The position numbers were made by a program, and so were the translations under genes. From NCBI RefSeq assembly GCF_000026145.1, contig NC_009445.1:7253001-7317000 (forward strand): a stretch of 64,000 nt of DNA, read 5' to 3'. The notes beneath the pieces are model-generated. The model was not told the DNA's origin, searched no databases, and saw only the letters and a program-made list of their open reading frames with translations. Shown here in pieces: positions 32,909-41,614 of the stretch (positions within the stretch are counted from its first letter, which is position 1; every line of letters starts with the position of its first letter). This DNA comes from Bradyrhizobium sp. ORS 278. GTDB lineage: Bacteria; Pseudomonadota; Alphaproteobacteria; Rhizobiales; Xanthobacteraceae.

Positions 32909-33768
32909 GATTGCGTTCCCCAGGTCAGCACGGTCCGGCGCTCGATGGTGCGGAAGATCAGGTTCTCGACCACCAGGCCGATCAGGATCACGGTGAGAAG
33001 GCCGGCGAACACCGCCGGGATTTCGAGCAGATTGCGGTTCTCGAAGATGAACCAGCCGAGGCCGCCCTGCCCGGAGGAGACGCCGAACACCAGCTCGGCC
33101 GCGATCAGGGTGCGCCAGGCAAAGGCCCAGCCGATCTTGAGCCCGGTGAGAATGGCGCCGAACGCCGCGGGAATGAGAATGCGGATGACGTAGGAAAAGC
33201 CCGTGAGGCCGTAGTTGCGGCCGACCATGCGCAGCGTGTTGGAGACGCTCTTGAAGCCCGAGTGGGTATTGAGAGCGACCGGCCACAGCACCGAATGGAT
33301 CAGCACGAACACGAGGCTGCCGCTGCCGAGCCCGAACCAGATCAAGGCCAGCGGCAGCAGCGCGATCGCCGGCAGCGGGTTGAACATCGCGGTGACGGTC
33401 TCGAGGAAATCAGTGCCGATGCGGGTCGAGATCGCAAGCACGGTCAGGATCGCGGCGAGCGTGATGCCCGCGGCATAGCCCATGAACAGCACCTTCAGCG
33501 AGGTCCAGGCGCGCATCGGAATGGTGCCGTCGCGCACCTTCTCCCACAGTGCTGCGATGGTGTCGGAGAAGGTCGGGAACAGCAGCGGGTTGTCGAGATA
33601 GCTGCCATAGGCCTGCCAGATCGCCGCGAGCACGACGATGATCAGGCTCTTGCGGACGAAGCCGTCGTTCCACAACAGCTCGGGCACGCTCAGTTTGCGC
33701 GCGACATCGGCCGCGGGCGCGGCTGATGGCGCCGACGTGTCGCGCAGGATGATCTTGGCGTCAGCCAT
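32905..33768 (-). CDS. ABC transporter permease, nitrate/sulfonate/taurine type
   Basis: A 287-residue inner-membrane protein with six predicted helices and the BPD permease EAA-like loop (GLKIGWAFAWRTLIAAELVFG, near residue 216). It resembles SsuC/TauC. With the ATPase and binding protein encoded upstream it forms a complete importer (two permease and two ATPase subunits). The start at 33768 lies 12 bases after the ATPase gene and the stop overlaps the dehydratase start. Transporters of this class also carry aromatic acids and pyrimidines in other bacteria, so the name does not fix the substrate. Confidence 0.92.
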   Translation of the reverse strand: MADAKIILRDTSAPSAAPAADVARKLSVPELLWNDGFVRKSLIIVVLAAIWQAYGSYLDNPLLFPTFSDTIAALWEKVRDGTIPMRAWTSLKVLFMGYAAGITLAAILTVLAISTRIGTDFLETVTAMFNPLPAIALLPLALIWFGLGSGSLVFVLIHSVLWPVALNTHSGFKSVSNTLRMVGRNYGLTGFSYVIRILIPAAFGAILTGLKIGWAFAWRTLIAAELVFGVSSGQGGLGWFIFENRNLLEIPAVFAGLLTVILIGLVVENLIFRTIERRTVLTWGTQS

Positions 33769-33780
33769 ATCCAGCCCTCC

Positions 33781-34545
33781 TCAATGCGCCGTTGCGGGTT
33801 CGGAGAACAAGAGATCATGGATTTGCTTCTCCAGCCGCGCCGCGCTGCCGTCCTCGGCCGAGACCTTGTCGACGTCGATCACCTCGGCTTTCACGCGGCC
33901 GGGATGCGGCGACAGCAGCAAAATGCGGTTGCCGATCTTGATGGCCTCCGCGATCGAATGCGTCACGAACAGCACCGTGAACTTGGTCTCGTTCCACAGC
34001 TGCAGCAGCTCGTCCTGGCAAGTGCGCCGCGTCAGCGCGTCGAGCGCGGCGAACGGCTCGTCCATCAGCAGGATGTCCGGCTCCATCGCCATGCCCCGAG
34101 CGATCGCGACGCGCTGCTTCATGCCGCCCGACAGCGTGTGCGGATAGGCGTCGACGACGCGCGTCAGCCCGACCTTCTCGATATAGGCGCGTGCCCTGCT
34201 CTCGGCTTCCTTGCGCGGCATGCGCCGCGCGGTCAGCAGCGGGAACATCACATTGGCGAGCACCGTCTTCCACGGAAGCAGCTGATCGAACTCCTGGAAG
34301 ATCATCATGCGGTCGGCGCCGGGACCGGTGATCTCGCGGCCGTTGATGCGCATGCGGCCCTCGCTCGGCTTGATGTAGCCGCCGACGGCCTTCAGCAGAG
34401 TCGACTTGCCGCAGCCGGACGGCCCCAGCAGCACGAAGCGGTCGGAGCGGTCGACGGCGAAGCCGACGCGCTCGGTCGCCGTGATGACGGCACTGGAGGT
34501 CTTGTAACGCAGGGTGACGCCGTCGACATCGAGCAGCGTGGACAT
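33781..34545 (-). CDS. ABC transporter ATP-binding protein, nitrate/sulfonate/taurine type
   Basis: A 254-residue ATPase with Walker A GPSGCGKSTLL, a Q-loop, signature LSGGMKQRVAIARG, Walker B ILLMDEPFAALD and the switch His in FVTHSIAEA. It resembles SsuB/TauB. It powers uptake through the adjacent permease. Its start overlaps the binding-protein stop by one base (TGATG), so the importer genes are translationally coupled. Confidence 0.94.
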   Translation of the reverse strand: MSTLLDVDGVTLRYKTSSAVITATERVGFAVDRSDRFVLLGPSGCGKSTLLKAVGGYIKPSEGRMRINGREITGPGADRMMIFQEFDQLLPWKTVLANVMFPLLTARRMPRKEAESRARAYIEKVGLTRVVDAYPHTLSGGMKQRVAIARGMAMEPDILLMDEPFAALDALTRRTCQDELLQLWNETKFTVLFVTHSIAEAIKIGNRILLLSPHPGRVKAEVIDVDKVSAEDGSAARLEKQIHDLLFSEPATAH

Positions 34546-35576
34546 CAGTTGCCCTTCAGGTCATGCGCGACCGGCAGATAATAGTCTGTCCAGGCCTTGG
34601 GCTGGGTCTTGATGGTGCCGATCCTGGCGAGGTGCGCGGCGAATTTCATGGTGCCCTGCGGCTCCAGATTCCATTCCATCATGCCGGGCTCCTTGAGCCA
34701 CGCCAGCAGGTCCTCGACGGAGGTCTTGTCGCCGGTGATCTCCTTGTAGATCTCGACCGCCGTTCTGGTGTCGCTGCGGATCAGATCCTGCGCCTCCTTG
34801 GTGGCGTCGCGCACGGCCTGGATGATCTTCGGATTGGCGTCGGCGAATTTCGTGGTGGTGAAGAACTGCGCCTGGCTGAGCGGCCCGCCCATCACGTCGG
34901 GCGAGTTCAGCACGACATGCGCGCCCGGCACGTTCTTCATTTCGAGGAACGTATAGGGCGGGATGGAGAAGTGATTGTGGACCTCGTGCTGCGGATTGGT
35001 CAGCGCCGTGTAAGCGTCGGGATGCCCGAGCTGCACGGTGTTGGCATCGAGCCTGTTCCACTGGTCGGCGCCGAACGCCTCGGCGGCCGCGATCTGCAGC
35101 ACGATCGCTTGCGTGGAGACCTTCACCGTCGGTACGGCGATCTTGTCGGTCGGACCGAAATCCTTGATCGACTTGATGCTGGGATCCCGGCTGATCAGCG
35201 TCATCGGCTGGGCCGAGGTGGCGACGATGCCCTTCACCCCGCCGCGTGTGCGATCCCACAGCAGCAGCAGATTGCCGGTGCCGGTGTTGAGGATGTCGAC
35301 GCTGCCGGACAGCAGCGCATCGGTCTGCGCGCCGCCGCCGGAGAAGGTCAGCCACTTCGTGGTTACGTTGGGCAATCCGAGCGCAGCGGCGTGCTTCTCG
35401 ATCAGCTTGTTTTTTTCGATGATGTGGCTCGGCATGTAGAAGATGCCGGGCTGGCGCGACAGCGATATCTCGGTCTTCTGCTGGGCCTGCGCGGCGTCGT
35501 TCCAGATCGCCGTGACGAGCAGCGCCCCCAGCAGTCCGACGGCGCCCATGGGAGAGCGACCGAACCTAGCGAACAT
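34545..35576 (-). CDS. ABC transporter periplasmic substrate-binding protein (NMT1/SsuA-like)
   Basis: From the ATG at 35576 (GAGGAGGG upstream) the protein has 343 residues, with a signal peptide ending AAQAQQ. The mature part has the type II binding-protein layout (ISLSRQPGIFYMPSHII, LLSGSVDILNTGTGNLL, FGPTDKIAVPTVKVSTQ, GHPDAYTALTNPQHEVHNHF). It is the first gene of the importer/catabolic operon. A longer open frame to 35630 is possible but lacks a ribosome site. The ligand cannot be read, but the operon partners suggest a sugar acid or other hydroxy/keto acid. Confidence 0.9.
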   Translation of the reverse strand: MFARFGRSPMGAVGLLGALLVTAIWNDAAQAQQKTEISLSRQPGIFYMPSHIIEKNKLIEKHAAALGLPNVTTKWLTFSGGGAQTDALLSGSVDILNTGTGNLLLLWDRTRGGVKGIVATSAQPMTLISRDPSIKSIKDFGPTDKIAVPTVKVSTQAIVLQIAAAEAFGADQWNRLDANTVQLGHPDAYTALTNPQHEVHNHFSIPPYTFLEMKNVPGAHVVLNSPDVMGGPLSQAQFFTTTKFADANPKIIQAVRDATKEAQDLIRSDTRTAVEIYKEITGDKTSVEDLLAWLKEPGMMEWNLEPQGTMKFAAHLARIGTIKTQPKAWTDYYLPVAHDLKGN

Positions 35577-35628
35577 GGCACATCCCTCCTCACGCGCCGG
35601 CGGTTCTTGACGGCCGGTCACCCGATGC

Positions 35629-35642
35629 ACTAATGCATTAGT
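35629..35642. promoter_or_regulatory. Candidate GntR operator palindrome
   Basis: A perfect 14-base palindrome, ACTAATGCATTAGT, lies between the divergent ABC-operon and GntR genes: 53 bases before the binding-protein start and 60 before the GntR start. FadR/FCD-type GntR regulators bind short palindromes of this kind. Binding is inferred. Confidence 0.5.
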
Positions 35643-35702
35643 TTATCTCTGACAAGTGCCGCGATCGCTGCGTGCGACATTTCAGCAGGACGTCCGCTCC
35701 TC

Positions 35703-36437
35703 ATGGCCCCGCCCGCGACGCCACCCGACATCCCGCCCGACATGCCGCCGAGGGCCCCTCCGCCTGAACGGCTCGACCCGAGCCGGCGCGCGGCGCCGCA
35801 GGTGTTCGAAAGGCTGCGCGATCAGATCATCTCACTGGCGCTCCCCCCGGGCTCGCCCTTGTCGCGGACGTCCCTGCAAGCCGAGTTCGGGCTGAGCTCG
35901 ACGCCGATCCGGGACGCGCTGATGCGGCTTGCCGAGGAGGGCCTGGTCGACATCTTCCCGCAGCATGCGACGCTGGTGAGCCGCATCGATATCGGCCGGG
36001 CGCAGCAGGCGCAATTCCTGCGGCAAGCGCTGGAGCTGGAGATCGTGCGGCTGCTGGCACGCGAGCCCGTGCAGACTCTCGCGGACGAGCTCTACGGGCT
36101 GGTGGCTCAGCAGCGACGCTTCGCCAGGGATGGCGATTTCGCCGCCTTCATGCTGGCCGACAACGCCTTCCACGAGCGTCTCTACACAGCCGCAAACAAG
36201 CACGAGCTTTGGACCCTGGTGCGCAGCCGCAGCGGCCACATCGACCGGCTGCGCCGGCTGCATCTGCCGTCGCCGGGCAAGGCACAGACCATCCTGCGCC
36301 ACCACAAGCAGATCGTCGACGCGATCGCCGCCGGACGGCCCGACGAGGCGCAGGCGCATTTGCGCGAGCATCTGACCGGCACGCTCAGCGACCTCGCCAC
36401 CATCCGCAGCCGCTGGCCCGACTATCTCAGCGGATAG
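35703..36437 (+). CDS. GntR-family regulator with FCD domain
   Basis: A 244-residue regulator: a proline-rich N-terminus, winged helix (VFERLRDQIISLALPPG ... LSSTPIRDALMRLAEEGLV) and an all-helical FCD ligand domain. The metal-site residues appear in DNAFHERL, the LRHHKQIVDAI helix and the AQAHLREHL helix. FCD members usually repress uptake and catabolism of organic acids and are released by the substrate or an intermediate. It diverges from the ABC/IlvD/RraA operon with a palindrome between, so it is the likely repressor of that operon. The start at 35703 is the longest choice and has only a weak ribosome site. Confidence 0.9.
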   Translation: MAPPATPPDIPPDMPPRAPPPERLDPSRRAAPQVFERLRDQIISLALPPGSPLSRTSLQAEFGLSSTPIRDALMRLAEEGLVDIFPQHATLVSRIDIGRAQQAQFLRQALELEIVRLLAREPVQTLADELYGLVAQQRRFARDGDFAAFMLADNAFHERLYTAANKHELWTLVRSRSGHIDRLRRLHLPSPGKAQTILRHHKQIVDAIAAGRPDEAQAHLREHLTGTLSDLATIRSRWPDYLSG

Positions 36438-36456
36438 AGCGGAGCAGGCAAGATCA

Positions 36457-38649
36457 TCACGCCGCCTGGTTGCGCCTCTGGCGGGCAGCGCGGCGCTCCG
36501 GTCCCCGATAGTTCGGATCATCCTCGACCCGGCGGTCGAGCGGACCGTTGCGCAGCCGGATGAAGAACTCCTCAACCTCGGCCGCCAGATTCTCGGCCGC
36601 GCGCGAAACATTGCTCGAGGCGTTGCGCACGCTGTCGGCGGACTGGCTGGTTTCCTCGATCGCCCCGCTGACGGTGGAGATGTTCGAGGCCAGCATCTTG
36701 CTGCCCGAGGCGGCCATCTGGACGTTGTGCGAGATCTCCCGCGTGGCCGCCCCCTGCTCTTCCACGGCGCTGGCGATCGCGGTCGTCACGTCGGCCATCT
36801 GCCGCATTGCGGTCGAGACCTCCTTGACCGAGGCGACCGCGTTGCTCGTCGAGCTCTGGATGCCCTGCACGTGCTGGCTGATCTCCTGGGTCGCCTTGGC
36901 GGTCTGCTCGGCGAGCGATTTCACCTCCTGCGCGACCACCGCGAAGCCGCGGCCGGCCTCGCCCGCGCGCGCGGCCTCGATCGTCGCATTCAGGGCCAGG
37001 AGATTGGTCTGCGCGGCGATCGCCTGGATCAAGTCGACGACGGTCGAGATGCTCTGCGCCGCCTGCGCGAGCCCCTCGATCTCGGCTTCCGACCGCGCGG
37101 TCGTGGTGTTGGCGTTGCGCACCGTCGAGTTCGACAGCTCGATCTGACGGCCGATCTCCACGATCGAGCTCGCGAGCTGCTCGGCAGCCGAGGCGACGGT
37201 TTGCACGTTCATCGCGGTCTTCTCGGACGCGCCCGCCGCGGAGGCCGCCTGCTCGGTGGCGCGGCCGGCGATACCGGTCAGCGACTCCGCGGTGTGCCGC
37301 ATGACGCTGACATTGTCGTCGACCTCCGTCAGCAGCTCCGTCGACTTGCTGCGGAAAGTCTCGACCGCCTGCTCCATGTTGCGGTTCATTGCCTCGCGTG
37401 CCTCGGCCTCGCGCACATAGTTGGACGATGCCTGCTGCTGCGCGATGACGTTGTCACGGAACATCGCCACCGCCTTCGAGACGTCACCGATCTCGTCGGC
37501 ACGCTCGGCGGTCTTGAACTCCACCGTCGTATCGCCATCCGACAACAGGGCCGAGTCGGCGACCAGCGCCCGGATCGGCCGCGTGATCGAGCGCGCCACC
37601 AGGATGGCGGTTGCGAGACCGAGCGCGAGCCCAATGCCGAGCAGGAGCCATTCGGCGAGGAGAAGGCGGTCGATCAGCGCCGCGACGTCGGCCGAGTCCT
37701 TCACCAGCACATCCTGCTGGTTGGTCTTCAGCCCATCCCTGCGCGTTCCGTCGGCGCGCTTCTTGCCGGCCAGAATGTCCAGAAGCTTGTCGGCGCGCGG
37801 CGCGGCCTCGGTCGCCAGCTGGAAAACGGCCGCATTCCATTGCGGCGACTGCCGCAACGCGAAAATCTTGTCCGGCAAGGGCGCGAACGCTTCGCTCGCC
37901 TTGGCGACCTTATCGAACGCGGCCTTCTGCGAGGGCGTCAGCAGGCTGGCCTGGGAGGCGATGATCGCAACGGCATTCTTGTAGTTGGTATAGGGCATCG
38001 CGAACTTGTCGCGGTCCGACGCTTCGCCAGATGCGACGTAGAGCCTGAGCTGGGAGCCGGCGGCGGCGAGATTGCCGCGGACGTCGGCCATCGTCTTCAA
38101 CAGCCGCTTCCGCTCCGGAGACGCTTCGAGGCCGTTCTCCTCGTCGATCATCTTGGTGATTTCCGCGAACATGGTCGCGATCAACGGCGAGGCTTCGCCG
38201 CCGAGCAGCCTGGTCGCGGGATAGGCGTCGGCCGTGAAGGCGACAGCCTCGGCCTTGTCCTGCGCCGCCCTGAACTCCGCGAGCAGCGGCTTCGCCTCAG
38301 CCCAGAGGGCACGGTTGGCAGGAACCCTGAGCTGCTGCGCGAGGCGATCGAAGTCCTGAATGGATTTGTCGAACTCGACCCACAAAGCGGCGCGCTGCTG
38401 CTTCATCTCGGGATCTCCGGTGAGCAGATAGCCGCGCAACGCCGCGAGCGTCGCCTGCAGGTCGCCGACGAGCTGCGTGCTGCCGATGGCCACCGGAGAT
38501 CTCAACTCGACGATCTTGCGAAATCTCTCCGACACGTCGGACACGGCATAGGCCGAATAGCCCACGGCACAGGCCAGTAACAAACAAATCAGACCGAACC
38601 CGGCCAGCAGCCGGGTCTGAATCTTCATATTGGAAACAAAGCCGAACAT
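36457..38649 (-). CDS. Methyl-accepting chemotaxis protein (first of tandem pair)
   Basis: From the ATG at 38649 (GGGGGA upstream) the protein has 730 residues: a membrane helix ([21 protein letters not shown]), a helical periplasmic domain of about 310 residues, a second helix, HAMP, and a long cytoplasmic signalling coil. The hairpin tip has [20 protein letters not shown] and [18 protein letters not shown]. The C-terminus reads [19 protein letters not shown] and has no CheR-tethering pentapeptide. It is closely related to the receptor encoded just upstream. The ligand is unknown. Confidence 0.93.
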   Translation of the reverse strand: MFGFVSNMKIQTRLLAGFGLICLLLACAVGYSAYAVSDVSERFRKIVELRSPVAIGSTQLVGDLQATLAALRGYLLTGDPEMKQQRAALWVEFDKSIQDFDRLAQQLRVPANRALWAEAKPLLAEFRAAQDKAEAVAFTADAYPATRLLGGEASPLIATMFAEITKMIDEENGLEASPERKRLLKTMADVRGNLAAAGSQLRLYVASGEASDRDKFAMPYTNYKNAVAIIASQASLLTPSQKAAFDKVAKASEAFAPLPDKIFALRQSPQWNAAVFQLATEAAPRADKLLDILAGKKRADGTRRDGLKTNQQDVLVKDSADVAALIDRLLLAEWLLLGIGLALGLATAILVARSITRPIRALVADSALLSDGDTTVEFKTAERADEIGDVSKAVAMFRDNVIAQQQASSNYVREAEAREAMNRNMEQAVETFRSKSTELLTEVDDNVSVMRHTAESLTGIAGRATEQAASAAGASEKTAMNVQTVASAAEQLASSIVEIGRQIELSNSTVRNANTTTARSEAEIEGLAQAAQSISTVVDLIQAIAAQTNLLALNATIEAARAGEAGRGFAVVAQEVKSLAEQTAKATQEISQHVQGIQSSTSNAVASVKEVSTAMRQMADVTTAIASAVEEQGAATREISHNVQMAASGSKMLASNISTVSGAIEETSQSADSVRNASSNVSRAAENLAAEVEEFFIRLRNGPLDRRVEDDPNYRGPERRAARQRRNQAA

Positions 38650-38701
38650 CCATTCCCCCACCACTGTCAGACCGCCCGGCGAACGCCGCCGGACGGCCAA
38701 C

Positions 38702-40792
38702 TCACGCAACCCTCATGCGCCGGCCAGTGACGCCGGCGATGTAGTTCTGCCGACGCTCCGGGCCCTTGTAGTTCGCGTTCTCGCCCTTGCGGCGGTCCAG
38801 CGGCCCCGTCCGCAGCTTGACGAAGAAGCTCCTGACTTCCTCCGCCAGACGCTCGGCCGCCTGCGAGACCTGGGCCGACGAATCCGCCACCTGATCGGCA
38901 GAGCGGTTGGTCTGGCGGATCGCTTCGCTCACGGTGGCGATGCTCGAGGCCAGGGTGTTCGAGCCGGACGCGGCCATCTGCACGTTCTCGGAAATCTCGC
39001 GGGTCGCGGCGCCCTGCTGCTCGACCGCGCTGGCGATCGCGCCCGTGACCTCGTCGATCTCGCGCATCGCCACGCCCACCTGCTTGACGGAGGCCACCGC
39101 ATTCCCGGTGGAGGTCTGGATGCCCTGGACGTGCTGGGCGATCTCCTGGGTCGCCCGCGCGGTCTGCTCGGCCAGCGACTTGACCTCCTGGGCGACGACG
39201 GCGAAGCCTCGGCCGGCTTCGCCGGCGCGCGCCGCCTCGATGGTCGCATTGAGCGCCAGCAGGTTCGTCTGCGCCGCGATCGCCTGGATCAGATCGACCA
39301 CCGAGGAGATGCTTTGAGCTGCCAGGGCAAGGCCTTCGATCTCGCTTTCGGAACGTGTCGTCGTGGCGTTGGCCGCTCGCACGGTGGTGTTCGAACGCAC
39401 GATCTGGCGTCCGATCTCCTGGATCGAGCCGGCGAGTTCTTCGGCCGCGGCGGCGACGGTCTGGACGTTCGAGGCCGTCCGCCCGGATGCATCGGCAGCG
39501 GCCTCCGCCTGCTGCGTCGCCTGCGCCGAGATGTTGGTCAGCGCGCTCGCGGTGTGCTTCATCGTGGCTGCGTTGTTGCCGACATCGCCGAGCAGCCCCT
39601 CGGCGGCGCGCCGGAATTCCTCGACGGCCTGCTCCATGTTGCGGTTGGCAGCTTCGCGCTGCTCGGCCGCTTCGGCCACGTGACGCGCGGCCTCCTGCTG
39701 CGCGAGCACGTTGTCACGGAATTTCGCGACCGCCGCGGCCAGCTTCCCGACCTCGTCAAGGCGGCGCGCGCCAAGAAACTCGACCGACGTATCGCCGGCC
39801 GACAGCCGCGCCGATTCATCCACCAGAACCTGGAGCGGCCGGGTGATGCTGCGCGTCATCAGGACGGCGCTCGCAATTCCCAACAGCGCGGCGACGAGCG
39901 CCGTGGTGCGCTGGACCAGCGAGGCTTCATCGATCAGGCCTCCGGTTTCGGCGACGGTCGTGACGTAGTTCGAGCGGATGCCGCTCTCCACCTTTTCGAT
40001 CCGCTCGATTGCCGATCGCGTCAGCGGTGCGACCTCGGTTGCGTAGATCTCGTTGCCGCGAAGCAGGTTGCTGGATGCCTTCTCGAAGCTGCCGGCATAA
40101 GCGGCGAGATCGGCCTTGACGGTCGCAAGCGCCGCGGCGAGTTCGCCGAGATCGCGCCGCTCAAGCTCGGCGAACTCGCCCTTGATACGTCCGAGCTCAG
40201 CCGTGAAGGCTTCGCGTGGCTTGACGTCATGCGTGGCAAGATGGCGCCAGACCGAGATCCGGGCAGAGTTGATGGTCAGCTCCAGCGCCGCCATTGCCGG
40301 AGCATGACCCGTTCCCTGCGCGGCCTCGACCAGCTTGCGCAGATCGGCCGCGAGGCGATCACCATCCGCGAACAAAGCATCTCGACCGGCAAAATAGGCC
40401 TGCAGCACGCCGCCGAATGCGGCACGCTTCTCGTTCAAGGACGCGATCTCCGGCTGTAGCAGGCGGTACGCCGCCAGCCGCTCCTGCGACACTGTCCGGC
40501 GAATCGTCACGTCGAGCGTGGCGGCCGCGTTCGTCAGCCGGGTCTCCACCTCCGCATAGGACGCCTCGTCCCGATCACTCTGGTAGCGCAGCATCGCGCG
40601 CGACGCGGCGTGGAGATCCGCCGAGATCTTCACCACGCCGATGGCGTTCTGCGACTGATCCGCCATGCGAACAACCTTCTTGGAAATGGTATCGAGCTGC
40701 AAATATCCGAAAGCTGCCGTTGCGAGCCCGATGACCACGAGCAGGCCGAAGCCAAGCCAGAGGCGAACACCGATTTTGAAATTGCTGACCAC
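38702..40792 (-). CDS. Methyl-accepting chemotaxis protein (second of tandem pair)
   Basis: I chose the GTG at 40792, because it starts the frame at [10 protein letters not shown] in step with [10 protein letters not shown] of the sister receptor and is preceded by a GGATGG box. The longest frame would start at a TTG at 40837. The 696-residue protein has a helical periplasmic domain of about 260 residues, possibly of the bimodular (HBM) kind, then HAMP and the signalling domain with the same hairpin tip as its neighbour. It ends [19 protein letters not shown]. The two genes are 52 bases apart and share a promoter region that holds a CCGTA-N4-TACGG palindrome. Confidence 0.92.
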   Translation of the reverse strand: MVSNFKIGVRLWLGFGLLVVIGLATAAFGYLQLDTISKKVVRMADQSQNAIGVVKISADLHAASRAMLRYQSDRDEASYAEVETRLTNAAATLDVTIRRTVSQERLAAYRLLQPEIASLNEKRAAFGGVLQAYFAGRDALFADGDRLAADLRKLVEAAQGTGHAPAMAALELTINSARISVWRHLATHDVKPREAFTAELGRIKGEFAELERRDLGELAAALATVKADLAAYAGSFEKASSNLLRGNEIYATEVAPLTRSAIERIEKVESGIRSNYVTTVAETGGLIDEASLVQRTTALVAALLGIASAVLMTRSITRPLQVLVDESARLSAGDTSVEFLGARRLDEVGKLAAAVAKFRDNVLAQQEAARHVAEAAEQREAANRNMEQAVEEFRRAAEGLLGDVGNNAATMKHTASALTNISAQATQQAEAAADASGRTASNVQTVAAAAEELAGSIQEIGRQIVRSNTTVRAANATTTRSESEIEGLALAAQSISSVVDLIQAIAAQTNLLALNATIEAARAGEAGRGFAVVAQEVKSLAEQTARATQEIAQHVQGIQTSTGNAVASVKQVGVAMREIDEVTGAIASAVEQQGAATREISENVQMAASGSNTLASSIATVSEAIRQTNRSADQVADSSAQVSQAAERLAEEVRSFFVKLRTGPLDRRKGENANYKGPERRQNYIAGVTGRRMRVA

Positions 40793-40932
40793 AGATCCAT
40801 CCACCCCAACATCGCAAATCTTCAAGAATATGCTCAAAGGTTGTGCGCTTGAGCGCAGCTCCCCGACACAAGCAGAGCGGGAACCTTGGTAACTTTTCCA
40901 TTGACTGAATTAAACGAATGTGAAGTGTTCCG

Positions 40933-40948
40933 GCCGTACAACTACGGC
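40933..40948. promoter_or_regulatory. CCGTA-N4-TACGG palindrome, copy 1 (chemoreceptor/REC intergenic)
   Basis: Reads GCCGTACAACTACGGC, a perfect palindrome apart from the four central bases. It lies in the 387-base region between the receptor pair (minus strand, start 141 bases away) and the REC/hybrid-kinase pair (plus strand, 232 bases away). No other gene or clear promoter is visible there. Confidence 0.65.
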
Positions 40949-41179
40949 GCGAGTGCCTTAAACAAAGGCAGAGACCTCGCTCAAGGCAAAGGTTCCCAGA
41001 TGCCGCGAGGAGCCTGCGCGAGAACTCCGCTTTTTGAGCCGGTAAGGCGGCATTCGCGGGCCGGCCGATGACCGCACATGTGACTTGAGTCGTCTGGCGC
41101 TTGCAGCGCGCCGCGAATTGGGCAAAACCTCTACAACTGACTGTTGGTCTTGCTGCCAACCATTCGGGAGGCGCGGAGC

Positions 41180-41614
41180 GTGGCGAACATACTGGTCGTG
41201 GACGACGACCCTGTCATGCAGCTGACCATTCAGCGCGTGCTCGAACGCGCTGGACATGCCGTGGCGACGGCCGGCGACGGGCAGAAGGCGCTTGCGCGTT
41301 TCGAGCGCGAAAGCTTCGATCTCGTCATCCTCGACATCTTCATGCCGGGCATGGACGGGCTGGAAGCCATGCGCATGATCCTGCAGCGCGCGCCGGGCGT
41401 TCCGATCCTGATGACATCGGGGCGACCGCAGACCGCAAGCTCGATTTCCGAGCCCGATTATCTTACCATGGCGACCAAGCTGGGAGCGGTTTCCGCCTTG
41501 CCCAAGCCGTTCAAACCGGCTGACCTCGTGACGATGGTTTCCGATTGCCTGGCGTCGGCAGGCAATCCGGCTGAGCGACCACGGCCAGGCCACGATGCTG
41601 TTCCGAACTCCTGA
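41180..41614 (+). CDS. Single-domain response regulator (REC)
   Basis: A GTG start at 41180 gives a 144-residue receiver domain. It begins VANILVVDDDP, has the phosphoacceptor Asp52 in LVILDIFMPGMDG and the conserved Lys in LPKPFKP. No output domain follows. It overlaps the start of the multi-PAS kinase gene by about 20 bases, so it is the likely phosphorylation target of that kinase. The upstream in-frame ATG at 41144 is less likely because GGGAG precedes the GTG. Confidence 0.87.
   Translation: MANILVVDDDPVMQLTIQRVLERAGHAVATAGDGQKALARFERESFDLVILDIFMPGMDGLEAMRMILQRAPGVPILMTSGRPQTASSISEPDYLTMATKLGAVSALPKPFKPADLVTMVSDCLASAGNPAERPRPGHDAVPNS

Noticed and set aside
33206..33219. Further CCGTA-type site inside the ABC permease gene (CCGTAGTTGCGG)
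   Set aside because: The right half lacks TA, so it is only a partial match and it is inside coding sequence.
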